From contig JASJBF010000016.1 of the NCBI GenBank assembly GCA_030066685.1, positions 1-64,000 of the forward strand: DNA of 64,000 nucleotides, read 5' to 3'. Positions 44,166-53,526 of this stretch are shown one piece after another. How positions within the stretch are numbered: the stretch's first letter is position 1; each line of letters begins with the position of its first letter. A program made the position numbers and the translations under genes. Under the pieces are notes generated by a model, which saw only the letters and a program-made list of their open reading frames with translations, did not search any database and was not told the origin of the DNA. This stretch comes from Kiloniellales bacterium. Lineage in GTDB: Bacteria > Pseudomonadota > Alphaproteobacteria > Kiloniellales > JAKSBE01.

Positions 44166-45113
44166 TCAGGCGCTCTCCGCGCGCCGCGGGTCATCGGGCT
44201 CAGTGTAGCCGAAGACCGGCGAGAGGCGCGAGCGGATGGTGGCCTCGATCTCGTTGACCTCGTCATCGCTGAAGTAATCCCGGTAGCCGCCGACCTTGGC
44301 GCGGCGGACCTTGTAGGTGTTCGGGTCGCTGCGGTCCTTGGCCAGCATACGCCCGCCGCTCAACCAGAACACCCGGCGCTGCTCCATCTTGCGCATGTTG
44401 TCCACGGAGGCAAACTCGACGGCGTCGCGGATTTCCTCGGGCGTGCCGGGCGTGCCGATAAACTCGGCGACCCGCGCCAAGGTCGCCTCGGGCTGGGCGC
44501 GCATGTCCTCGTAGCGCACGACCAGGACGTCCTCGAGGCGCTCGAACTCCTTTGCCCAGCCGTTCATGAAGTCGATCACCTTGGACAGTCCGGCCTCTTT
44601 CCGGGCCACGAAGTCGAAGATCGGCACCTCCTCGCCGTGCGAGGGATAGGCGTTGATCGACTTCTTGCGCGGGCGCATGCGGTAGCGCCACTGGAAGTAC
44701 TGGGAAACCGCGACATCGGCCGGATTGCGCACCAGCAGAACGATCTTTCTTCCGTAGTAGTCGGCTTTGTTGTCGTCGTTGCCGGTATAGTCCTTCAGGT
44801 AGTTGTCGTGGGTGAAGAACATCTTCGGAATCGCAGGGTTCTTGTAGTGCAGGTTGTCGAAGCCGATCAGGTGCCGCTCTGACAGGCCGTGCTTGACCTG
44901 GTAGAGCCGCGACAACATGACCCGGAGCCAGGTGCGCCCGCTCTTTCCGAAGGACACGATCACGCAGTCGGCCCGGCGCAGCTTCTTGTACTGATCGCGC
45001 CCGCGGATCCAGCGCTCGACCTCGATCTTCCGGTCCTTGGGCAGATAGAAGGTGACCGCCCGGACGAGAAGACGCGTGAGCTTCTTCATCAGGCTCGAAA
45101 GGAAAGAGCGCAT
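44166..45113 (-). CDS. Sulfotransferase (paralogue 2)
   Basis: A 315-residue PAPS-dependent sulfotransferase with the 5'-PSB loop SFGKSGRTW (54-62), the 3'-PB motif LLVRNPADVAVSQYF and the shared C-terminal YKVRRAKVGGYRDYF signature. It is visibly the closest relative of paralogue 1: the N-terminal EVERWIRGRDQYKKLRRADC and the central INAYPSHGEEVPIFDFV both match it. It therefore arose by duplication within this locus or was acquired together with it. An amphipathic N-terminus (LTRLLVRAVTFYL) may contact the membrane. ATG 45113. Confidence 0.9.
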   Translation of the reverse strand: MRSFLSSLMKKLTRLLVRAVTFYLPKDRKIEVERWIRGRDQYKKLRRADCVIVSFGKSGRTWLRVMLSRLYQVKHGLSERHLIGFDNLHYKNPAIPKMFFTHDNYLKDYTGNDDNKADYYGRKIVLLVRNPADVAVSQYFQWRYRMRPRKKSINAYPSHGEEVPIFDFVARKEAGLSKVIDFMNGWAKEFERLEDVLVVRYEDMRAQPEATLARVAEFIGTPGTPEEIRDAVEFASVDNMRKMEQRRVFWLSGGRMLAKDRSDPNTYKVRRAKVGGYRDYFSDDEVNEIEATIRSRLSPVFGYTEPDDPRRAESA

Positions 45114-45259
45114 GACGGTTCATCCAGCACGATGATGCGAATTGGGAGTTGCAGCTACCAACAAATTGGCGGGCTTGCAAGCCCGGGGCTGGATCGGCAC
45201 CCGGTGGCCGGGATTTGGGCCGCTTCGGGGTCAGGGGCGGCGCGAGAGCTGCCAAGCGG

Positions 45260-46402
45260 TCAGCGACACCCCATCAGGGCCTTGATCCGCGCGACCGCGG
45301 TGGCCAGGTTGTCGGCGAGATCCCCCTGGGGCGGCCGCAGGCCCTCGCCCAAGCGCACGGCCAGACCGCGATCGATCAGCATGCGATGAAACGCCCGGAA
45401 GTCGCGCGTCTGGGTCAAGAGCCCGAGGCGGTAGAGAACCCTGGCCAGCGCGATCCGGAGGCCGCTTCCCGCGGAGTCCCGCGATGGCGAGAAGATCCAG
45501 CGCGCGAAGGACCGTCGCGCCTGGTCCAGCGCGCCGAGCCGCCCCGTCGGCAGCGGGAAGATCGCCAGCGGCTTCCGCAGGCGCACGATCTCGACCATCA
45601 TCGAGACGCTGTCCCCGGTCACGACGAAGCCGTCCGCCAGGTCCAGGAGCCCGAGATAGGGGTTCTCGACGGCCTCGGGCGACCACTCGAAGAGCCGGGC
45701 TTCGGGCGGCAGCTTGGCCTTGAGCTCGGCCACCAGGCTCGGCGTCGTGCGGCGGCTCGTCGTGATGTAGGGCGTGCCGCCCCGGTCCCGCACGATTTCC
45801 TCGGCGACCTTGACCAGACCGTTCACGACCGAGGCATCGAAGGCGAAGGGACTGGTCGGGCCGCCGACCATGATCCCGATCAGCGGCCGCGGCAGCTCGG
45901 CGAAGCGCGGGCGCCACGCCGTCCCGGCGGCGGCCACGGCGTCCTCGTCGACCTGCATCAGCGGCAGGCCGACCGACATGACGTTGGGCAGCGGCGGCAG
46001 GTGGGCCTCGCTGCTCGCGATGATCAGGTCCAGGCGCTCGATGGCGCAGGACGGCTTGCCGACCAGCACGATCTTCGTATGCCCGCCGGACTGCTCGCGA
46101 ATCCAGAGCGCCGCCATGGACGGCCGACGGCCGATCGTGATCACCAGGTCGGGCCAGGGCGGCTCGAGCGGATCGGAGCGCGAGGGATCGATGTGATGAA
46201 GCGAGGGCACGACCCGCGGCTTGCCGAGCACGTAGGGCTCGCGCATCCGCAGGTGCTTGCGTTCGCAGTCCCAGCCCAGCGCCCCGGCCAGGGTCTCGAC
46301 CTGGCCGTTGTCGCCCTTCTTGTCGCCCAGGACCAGCCAGACGCTCGGCTGGTTCCGGGTCTCGGCGGCCTGGCCTTCTGCGGGATCCCCTAGGGCAGCC
46401 AT
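45260..46402 (-). CDS. ELM1/GtrOC1-like family protein (mitochondrial fission ELM1 family)
   Basis: The 380-residue protein belongs to PF06258, named after plant mitochondrial fission protein ELM1 but widespread in alphaproteobacteria, usually near envelope polysaccharide genes. Visible features are the N-terminal VWLVLGDKKGDNGQVETLA, the central PLIGIMVGGPTSPFAFD and VVTGDSVSMMVEIVRLRKPL. The last two resemble the nucleotide-sugar-binding half of GT-B enzymes. A GT-B-like glycosyltransferase role is therefore plausible but unproven. It lies 63 bp downstream of paralogue 3 on the same strand. ATG 46402. Confidence 0.82.
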   Translation of the reverse strand: MAALGDPAEGQAAETRNQPSVWLVLGDKKGDNGQVETLAGALGWDCERKHLRMREPYVLGKPRVVPSLHHIDPSRSDPLEPPWPDLVITIGRRPSMAALWIREQSGGHTKIVLVGKPSCAIERLDLIIASSEAHLPPLPNVMSVGLPLMQVDEDAVAAAGTAWRPRFAELPRPLIGIMVGGPTSPFAFDASVVNGLVKVAEEIVRDRGGTPYITTSRRTTPSLVAELKAKLPPEARLFEWSPEAVENPYLGLLDLADGFVVTGDSVSMMVEIVRLRKPLAIFPLPTGRLGALDQARRSFARWIFSPSRDSAGSGLRIALARVLYRLGLLTQTRDFRAFHRMLIDRGLAVRLGEGLRPPQGDLADNLATAVARIKALMGCR

Positions 46403-46465
46403 CGGCTCAGGACCCCACCGCCTTTGCCGGATTGGAGCGTGACAGCGGACGCCGCGGGCCGGCCA

Positions 46466-47437
46466 TCACACCGCCAGTCGACCCGCCTCCGTCTCCGGGG
46501 GCGGCTGGTAGCCGAAGGACGGCGACAGGCGCGCGACCATCAGGGCTTCCAGCTCGGCGGCCTGCTCCGGCGTGAAGTAGTCCCTGTAGCCGTTCACCTT
46601 GGCGCGGCGAACCTTGAAGCTCTCGGGGTCCTTCGGATTGCGGAGGGTCAGGCCGCCCTGGCTGAAGAAGCCCTTGCTTTCCAGCTGCCGCAGGTTGTCG
46701 AAGGAGCCAAAGCGCACGGCCTCCTCGATCTCGGGCTCCTCGAAGGGCTCGCCCATAAGGTCGACGATCCGCTTGAGGGTCGCGACCGGCTCGGCCCGCA
46801 GGTCCTCATAGCGAACCATCAGGCCGGTCTCGAGCTGGGACAGATTGCGCTCCCAGGTGTTCAGGTAGTCGATCAGGAAGGGCAGGCCGATGTCGCTGTG
46901 CCGCACGAAGTCCCACATCGAGATCGTGTGGCGGTCGATCGGATGCTCGATGGCGTGGTTGATCAGCTCCTGCTTGTGGGCCGACTGGCGCTTGGTGAAC
47001 TGGAAGTACCAGGAGACCGCGATATCGCAGGGGTTGCGGGCCAGAAACAGGACCGCCTTGTGGCGGAGCGGATTGTCGGAGGCGTCGGCGTCGAGCGCCT
47101 TGCCGACGATCCCTTCGTAGCTGTAGCAGCCGTTGGTCGCCGACAGCCGTGGGATCGCTGGATTCCGGCGCGAGTATTCGTCCGACTTGTGGAGGAAGGA
47201 ATCGGGCAGGCCGTAGCGCACCTGATAGAGGCGCGAGAGCATGACCTTGAGCCAGGTGTTGCCGCTCTTGGGGTGCGCGATGATGATCAGCTGCGCCCGC
47301 TCGGCCTTCGCCAGTTCGTGGTCGGCGAGGAGCCGCGCGCGCGCCGGCACGCGCCAAGCCCTCGGGAGGGCCGCGGTCGGCGCCAGCACGAGCCATTTCT
47401 TGATCGCATCACTGATCTGAAGCATCACAACTCGCAT
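46466..47437 (-). CDS. Sulfotransferase (paralogue 3)
   Basis: A 323-residue sulfotransferase-domain protein with the PAPS loop AHPKSGNTW, the 3'-PB motif FLARNPCDIAVSWYF and the C-terminal FKVRRAKVNGYRDYF signature shared with paralogues 1 and 2. It is more divergent from them than they are from each other, for example SGNTW instead of SGRTW. It is the first gene of a minus-strand run (paralogue 3, ELM1-like, paralogue 2, glycosyltransferase) whose spacers of 63-146 bp suggest an operon or several adjacent units. The acceptor is unknown. Confidence 0.9.
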   Translation of the reverse strand: MRVVMLQISDAIKKWLVLAPTAALPRAWRVPARARLLADHELAKAERAQLIIIAHPKSGNTWLKVMLSRLYQVRYGLPDSFLHKSDEYSRRNPAIPRLSATNGCYSYEGIVGKALDADASDNPLRHKAVLFLARNPCDIAVSWYFQFTKRQSAHKQELINHAIEHPIDRHTISMWDFVRHSDIGLPFLIDYLNTWERNLSQLETGLMVRYEDLRAEPVATLKRIVDLMGEPFEEPEIEEAVRFGSFDNLRQLESKGFFSQGGLTLRNPKDPESFKVRRAKVNGYRDYFTPEQAAELEALMVARLSPSFGYQPPPETEAGRLAV

Positions 47438-47620
47438 CGCGACGGTATCGGGGGCGGGCCGTTGCCCGGCGCGCCGAATCGATCGCTTTTCCGGAGACTG
47501 GATCCAGACTTCTACTCAATCGGTCCGGGCCTTGCAACGGGATGAGGGCAGCCCCGCGCCGCCTGCTTGCCCCCGGCGGCGGCGCTCCCTAACCTCCACC
47601 GGAACCGAGCGGGGGACGCG

Positions 47621-48376
47621 ATGCTGAAGGCGGTGAGCTTCGATCTCTGGAACACCCTGGTCCGGGACGGCTCCGACGAGCCCAAGCGCGCGGCCCGGGG
47701 CCTGCGCCCCAAGCCGGCGGAGCGGCGGCACCTTGTCTGGCAGGCGCTCAACGACCTGGCGCCCATCACCCCCGAGGCGGTGGCTGCGGCCTACGACGAC
47801 GCCGATGCAGCCTTCGACAAGGCCTGGCAGGAGGACCTCGTCACCTGGACCGTCGGCGGGCGGCTGCGCCGGGTCCTGGACGCCCTGGGCCGCGAGCTGC
47901 CCGCCGAGGCCCTCTCGGAGATCGTGAAGGCGCACGAGGAGATGGAGATCGCGGTCCCGCCCGACGCCGTGGAGGGCATCGCCGAGGTGCTGGGCGGCCT
48001 CGCCCTGCGCTACCGGCTCTGCGTGGTTTCCGACACCCTGGTCTCGCCGGCCGGGACCCTGCGCCGCCTGCTGGCCTCCCAGGGTCTCGAGGATTTCTTC
48101 ACGGGTTTCGCCTTCTCCGACGAGGTCGGCCGCGCGAAACCGGACCGGGCGATCTTCGAGGCCGCGGCCGACCAGCTGGGCGTCGAGCCGGAGGAGATGC
48201 TCCACGTCGGCGACCGCGAGCGCGAAGACGTCAGGGGCGCCAAGGCGCTCGGGATGAGAGCGGTGCTCTTCACCGCGGTGGTCGATCGCGGCAGCGCGGA
48301 CACGATGGCCGACGCGGTCTGCAGAGAGGTCGCGGACCTGCCCGAGGTCATCGATGATCTCGCGGCCAGGTTCTGA
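47621..48376 (+). CDS. HAD-superfamily hydrolase (subfamily IA)
   Basis: The 251-residue protein has HAD motif I FDLWNTLV with nucleophile D8, motif II in CVVSDTLVS, the motif III lysine in RAKPDRAIFEAA and motif IV in HVGDREREDVRGAKALGM. In motif I the usual second aspartate is a tryptophan, a variant common in this subfamily. A helical cap lies at about residues 15-100. The substrate is unknown, probably a small phosphorylated metabolite. ATG 47621 is used; the frame is open from 47567. An HD-domain gene follows 6 bp downstream, and the hopanoid cluster starts after that. Confidence 0.85.
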   Translation: MLKAVSFDLWNTLVRDGSDEPKRAARGLRPKPAERRHLVWQALNDLAPITPEAVAAAYDDADAAFDKAWQEDLVTWTVGGRLRRVLDALGRELPAEALSEIVKAHEEMEIAVPPDAVEGIAEVLGGLALRYRLCVVSDTLVSPAGTLRRLLASQGLEDFFTGFAFSDEVGRAKPDRAIFEAAADQLGVEPEEMLHVGDREREDVRGAKALGMRAVLFTAVVDRGSADTMADAVCREVADLPEVIDDLAARF

Positions 48377-48382
48377 CGCCGG

Positions 48383-49039
48383 ATGCTGGCCGCCATGCCG
48401 CGCCGTAGGACATCCAAGCCAGGGGCCGACAAGGCGCCGCGCGCCTGGCAGCGCATGCTCTCGGGCCGGCGGCTCGATCTGCTCGATCCCTCGCCCCTCG
48501 ACGTCGAGATCGAGGACATCGCCCACGGCCTGTCGCGGGTCGCGCGCTGGAATGGCCAGACCTCGGGCGACTGGGCCTTTTCGGTCGCCCAGCACAGCCT
48601 GGTCGTCGAGGAGATCTTCCGGCGGCTTCGCCCGGCTGCCGAGCCTCCGGCCTGCCGGGCCGCCTTGTTGCACGACGCCCCCGAGTACGTGGTCGGCGAC
48701 CTGATCACGCCCTTCAAGGCTTCGGTCGGGCCGGGCTACAAGGCGCTGGAACAGCGCCTGCTGACCGCGGTGCACCTGCGCTTCGGCCTGCCGGCCGCGC
48801 TGCCCAAGGTGCTGACCGCCGCGATCAAGCGCGCGGACCGCGCCGCCGCCTACCTGGAAGCGACCCAGCTGGCGGGCTTCGGCGAGACCGAGGCCAGGCG
48901 CATCTTCGGCCGGCCGCGCGGCTACGAGGACCTCGGGCTCGACCGCGTCCGGCTTGAGCCCTGGCCGCCCTCCGAGGCCAAGGCCCGTTTCCTGTCGCGC
49001 TTTGCGCAGCTGGACGACCCGGCCGCCAAGGCGACCTGA
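48383..49039 (+). CDS. HD-domain phosphohydrolase (YfbR-like)
   Basis: A 218-residue protein with the metal-binding HD signature: H in VAQHSLVVEEIF, HD in ALLHDAPEYVVGDLITPF and a downstream D in IKRADRAAAYLEA. This order and the DAPEYVVGDL motif resemble YfbR-type 5'-deoxynucleotidases and related HD hydrolases. A nucleotide substrate is therefore likely but unproven. It begins 6 bp after the HAD gene and ends 53 bp before hpnB, so the pair may be co-transcribed with the hopanoid genes. An ATG at 48395 is an alternative start. Confidence 0.85.
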   Translation: MLAAMPRRRTSKPGADKAPRAWQRMLSGRRLDLLDPSPLDVEIEDIAHGLSRVARWNGQTSGDWAFSVAQHSLVVEEIFRRLRPAAEPPACRAALLHDAPEYVVGDLITPFKASVGPGYKALEQRLLTAVHLRFGLPAALPKVLTAAIKRADRAAAYLEATQLAGFGETEARRIFGRPRGYEDLGLDRVRLEPWPPSEAKARFLSRFAQLDDPAAKAT

Positions 49040-49092
49040 CGCGGCCCAAAGGCGCTGGACCGCGGCGGCGGCCACGGTTATCTGTCACCGCC

Positions 49093-50301
49093 ATGGCCGA
49101 TATCTTGCTGATCGCCTCGCTCCTGCCGCCGCTCGCCTGGCTCTATTTGCTGCACTTCCACGGCGGCTTCTGGCGCGGGCGCGAGCGCCTGGACGGGGCG
49201 CCGGGCAAGCTTGCCGACTGGCCCGCGGTCGTGGCCATCGTGCCGGCGCGTAACGAGGCCGAGGTCATCGGCCAGGCCATGGCCTCCTTGCTGCGCCAGG
49301 ATTATCCCGGCGCCCTCTCGGTCATCCTGGTCGACGACCACAGCGAGGACGGCACGGCCGAGGCCGCGAGCGCGGCGGCCCGCGCAACGACCAACCCCGA
49401 GCGCCTTCAAGTCCGGCAGGCCCGAGACCTGCCGGCCGGCTGGCTGGGCAAGCCCTGGGCCCTGTCGGAGGGCCTGCGCCAGGCCGACGCGCTGACGCCC
49501 GAGGCGCCCTACGTCTGGTTGACCGACGCCGACATCGCCCACGACCCGCTGAACCTGCGCCGCCTGGTCGCCAAGGCCGAGGCGGAGGACCTCGACCAGG
49601 TCTCGCAGATGGTGCTCCTGCGCAGCGAGGGCTTCTGGGCCCGGCTGCTGATCCCGGCCTTCGTGTTCTTCTTCCAGAAGCTCTACCCCTTCGCCTGGAT
49701 CAACGACCACCGGCGCAAGGTCGCGGGCGCCGCCGGCGGCTGCGTTCTGCTGCGGCGGCAAGCGCTCGCCGCGGCGGGCGGCTTCGCGGAGATCAAGGAC
49801 GCGCTGATCGACGACTGCACCCTGGCGCGCGCCGTCGCCGACCGGGGCCGCCCCGGCGGCGGCCGGCTGTTCCTCGCCCTGACCGACACGGCCGAGAGCC
49901 TGCGTCCCTACGAAGGTCTGGGCGGGGTCTGGCGCATGGTCGCGCGTTCGGCCTACACCCAGCTTCGGCATTCGCCTCTGCTGCTGCTCGGCACCCTGCT
50001 CGGCATGGCCTTGCTCTACGCCCTGGCGCCGACGATCGTCTTGAGCTTCCCCTGGCACGCCGCCCTTCTGCCGGCGGCGCTGAGCCTCTTCGCCTGGGCG
50101 TTGATGGCCGGCGCCTTCCTGCCGACCCTTCGGCTCTACCGGCAGCCACCGGCATTCGCTCTCTTGCTGCCGCTCGCGGGTCTGCTCTACGCGGCCATGA
50201 CCCTGGATTCGGCGCTGGCCCATTGGCGCGGCCGCGGCGGCGCCTGGAAGGGCCGGGTCGCAGGCGGCGCGGCGCTGGAACGGGGCGGCAACGCCGGTTA
50301 A
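49093..50301 (+). CDS. hpnB: Hopanoid-associated glycosyltransferase HpnB
   Basis: HpnB is a membrane-anchored GT2 protein found almost only in hopanoid clusters; its reaction is not settled. The 402-residue protein has an N-terminal hydrophobic helix. GT2 motifs are VAIVPARNEAEVIGQAM, VILVDDHSEDGT and VWLTDADIAHDP, with a DDCTLARAV motif further on. Three C-terminal membrane helices follow (about 295-372). It is the first gene of the co-linear run hpnB-hpnC-hpnD-hpnE-shc-hpnG, with hpnC starting 10 bp after its stop. Confidence 0.93.
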   Translation: MADILLIASLLPPLAWLYLLHFHGGFWRGRERLDGAPGKLADWPAVVAIVPARNEAEVIGQAMASLLRQDYPGALSVILVDDHSEDGTAEAASAAARATTNPERLQVRQARDLPAGWLGKPWALSEGLRQADALTPEAPYVWLTDADIAHDPLNLRRLVAKAEAEDLDQVSQMVLLRSEGFWARLLIPAFVFFFQKLYPFAWINDHRRKVAGAAGGCVLLRRQALAAAGGFAEIKDALIDDCTLARAVADRGRPGGGRLFLALTDTAESLRPYEGLGGVWRMVARSAYTQLRHSPLLLLGTLLGMALLYALAPTIVLSFPWHAALLPAALSLFAWALMAGAFLPTLRLYRQPPAFALLLPLAGLLYAAMTLDSALAHWRGRGGAWKGRVAGGAALERGGNAG

Positions 50302-50311
50302 GCTGCGCGCC

Positions 50312-51211
50312 ATGACCGATTCCCCAGGCCAGGTCGAAACGCCCTCGGGCAAGGGCGCCGGCGACGAGAACTTCCCGGTCGGCTCCTTCCTGCTGCCCCG
50401 GCACCTGCGCCCGCACATCGCGGTCTTCTACGCCTACGCCCGGGCCATCGACGACATCGCCGACAACCCGGAGCTCGCGCCGGAGGACAAGGTCGCGCGC
50501 CTCGACCGCATGGCCGCCGCGATCGAGGGCCGCGAGTCCGGCGTGCCCGCCCTGGCGACGGCGGAACGCATGCGCCAGAGCCTGCTCGAGACCGACATCA
50601 CCACCAAGCACTGCCTGGACCTGATCTCCGCCTTCCAGCAGGACGCGGTCAAGCTGCGCTACGACGACTGGGCCGACCTCCTGGACTACTGCGACCGCTC
50701 GGCGAATCCGGTCGGGCGCTATCTGCTCGATCTGCATGGCGAAAGCCCGGAGGGCTATCCCGCCTCCGATGCGCTCTGCAGCGCCTTGCAGGTGCTCAAC
50801 CACCTGCAGGACTGCCAGGACGACTACCTGAACCTTGACCGCGTCTACCTGCCGGGGGACTGGATGGCCGAGGCCGGGGTGACGGTCGAGGCCTTGGACG
50901 GCGACGCCGCGAGCCCGGGGCTGCGCCGGGTCATCGACCGCTGCCTGGACGGCACCGAGATCCTGGTCCGGCAGGCCAGCGAGCTGCCCGCCCGCCTGGA
51001 CAGCCTGCACCTCGGGATGGAGTCGGCGGTCATCGTCCGCATCGCCGAGGCGCTGACCGTCCAGTTGCGGCAGCGCGATCCGGTGGCCGAGCGCGTCGAG
51101 CTGAGCAAGCCGGCCTTTCTTTGGTGCGGCCTGCGTGGCGCCCTCGGCGAGATCCTCGGCCGGCTGCGCCCCAGCGCAAAACGCTTGCAGCCGGCAGGCG
51201 AGCGCGGGTAG
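50312..51211 (+). CDS. hpnC: Hydroxysqualene synthase HpnC
   Basis: HpnC converts presqualene diphosphate to hydroxysqualene, the second step of the HpnCDE route from farnesyl diphosphate to squalene. The 299-residue protein is a trans-isoprenyl diphosphate synthase relative. The first aspartate-rich motif is in YARAIDDIADNPE and the second region is NHLQDCQDDYLNLDRVYLP. It ends 32 bp before the hpnD start. The three enzymes together replace a single squalene synthase, a bacterial route established experimentally in Rhodopseudomonas and Zymomonas. Confidence 0.95.
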   Translation: MTDSPGQVETPSGKGAGDENFPVGSFLLPRHLRPHIAVFYAYARAIDDIADNPELAPEDKVARLDRMAAAIEGRESGVPALATAERMRQSLLETDITTKHCLDLISAFQQDAVKLRYDDWADLLDYCDRSANPVGRYLLDLHGESPEGYPASDALCSALQVLNHLQDCQDDYLNLDRVYLPGDWMAEAGVTVEALDGDAASPGLRRVIDRCLDGTEILVRQASELPARLDSLHLGMESAVIVRIAEALTVQLRQRDPVAERVELSKPAFLWCGLRGALGEILGRLRPSAKRLQPAGERG

Positions 51212-51243
51212 TTCAGGGGACGCCGCTCCGGGGGTCCGAAGGC

Positions 51244-52113
<870 letters not shown>

Positions 52114-53427
52114 ATGATGGCCGCGACCGCCACGGCGACCGCGCCTTTGGCGCAAGCCCCCGGAGCCGACGCCGGCGGCCGCTGCCACGTCGTCGGCGCC
52201 GGCTTGGCCGGCCTCGCCTGCGCAGTCGCCCTGGCCGAGCGGGGCCGCGCGGTCAGCCTCTACGACGCCGCCGGGCAGGCCGGCGGGCGCTGCCGTTCGC
52301 TCTTCGACCAGAGCCTCGATCGGCCGATCGACAACGGCAACCACCTCCTGCTCTCGGCCAACCGGGCGGCGCTGGGCTTCCTCGACACCATCGGCGCCGG
52401 CGACAGCCTGGTCGGGCCGGCGGAGGCGGTCTTTCCCTTCCTCGACCTGCGCAGCGGCGAGCGCTGGACCCTGCGCCCGAACGACGGGCCGCTGCCCTGG
52501 TGGATCCTCTCCGCCCGGCGGCGCGTTCCGGGCAGCCGCCTCGGCGACTATCTCAGGGGCCTGGCGATCCTCCGTGCCAATGACCGGGACACGGTGACCG
52601 ACCGCATCGCCGCCGAGGGCCCGCTGTGGGAGCGCTTCTGGGAGCCGCTGACGGTCGCCGCCCTGAACACCGCCCCCGAGGAGGCCTCGGCGCGGCTGCT
52701 GCGGGCTGTGGTGATGGAGACCTTCGCCCGCGGCGCGGCGGCCTGCCGACCGCTGATCGCGAAGCAGGGACTCTCCGACAGCTTCGTCGCGCCCGCCCTG
52801 GCCCATCTCCGGGCCCGCGGCGCCGAGATCCTGTTCAACCGGCGGCTCCGTTCGATCGAGGATGACGGCGTGCGCGTCACGGCGCTCGACTTCGGGACGC
52901 AGCGGCTCAGCCTCGGTCCCCAGGACTCTCTCGTGATCGCCCTGCCCGCGCCCGGCGCCAAGGCCTTGCTGCCGGAGCTCGACGCGCCGCTGGAGACGCG
53001 CCCGATCGTCAACGGCCACATCCGCCTGCCGCATCCGGTCGGCCTGCCCGAAGGCGGGCCGGTGCTCGGCCTGATCGGCGGCACGGCGCAGTGGCTCTTC
53101 CTGCGCGGCGACGTGGTCAGCCTGACCGTGAGCGCCGCCGAAGAGCTCGCCGGGCTGCCCAACGAGACCGTGGCCGCGCGCCTTTGGCAGGACACCGCCA
53201 AGGCGCTGGAGCTCGACCCGGCCGAGGTCCCGCCGATTCGCATCATCAAGGAAAAGCGCGCCACCTTCGCCCAGACACCCGAGGCCGCGGCGCACCGACC
53301 GGGCCCCACCACGCGCTGGCGCAATGCCTTTCTCGCAGGGGATTGGACCGACACCGGCTTCCCCGCAACCATCGAAGGCGCCATCCGCTCGGGGCAAGCC
53401 GCAGCAAAAAAACTTGCAAACCCTTAA
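52114..53427 (+). CDS. hpnE: Hydroxysqualene dehydroxylase HpnE
   Basis: HpnE is an FAD amine-oxidoreductase-like enzyme that reduces hydroxysqualene to squalene. The 437-residue protein has the FAD motif HVVGAGLAGLACAVALAERG near residue 25 and a C-terminal FAD motif NAFLAGDWTDTGFPATIEGAIRSGQ. The start (two consecutive ATGs at 52114 and 52117) follows the hpnD stop with no gap, indicating tight translational coupling. About 100 bp separate it from the cyclase gene. Confidence 0.95.
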   Translation: MMAATATATAPLAQAPGADAGGRCHVVGAGLAGLACAVALAERGRAVSLYDAAGQAGGRCRSLFDQSLDRPIDNGNHLLLSANRAALGFLDTIGAGDSLVGPAEAVFPFLDLRSGERWTLRPNDGPLPWWILSARRRVPGSRLGDYLRGLAILRANDRDTVTDRIAAEGPLWERFWEPLTVAALNTAPEEASARLLRAVVMETFARGAAACRPLIAKQGLSDSFVAPALAHLRARGAEILFNRRLRSIEDDGVRVTALDFGTQRLSLGPQDSLVIALPAPGAKALLPELDAPLETRPIVNGHIRLPHPVGLPEGGPVLGLIGGTAQWLFLRGDVVSLTVSAAEELAGLPNETVAARLWQDTAKALELDPAEVPPIRIIKEKRATFAQTPEAAAHRPGPTTRWRNAFLAGDWTDTGFPATIEGAIRSGQAAAKKLANP

Positions 53428-53526
53428 GAATCTTGCCAATTCACGCTATTGCACTGAAACGCGGCCTGCTCTACCTTCTCGCGCGGCGGGCAGTTACCAG
53501 GAACAAAGTGGGGAAGTCGACACACA

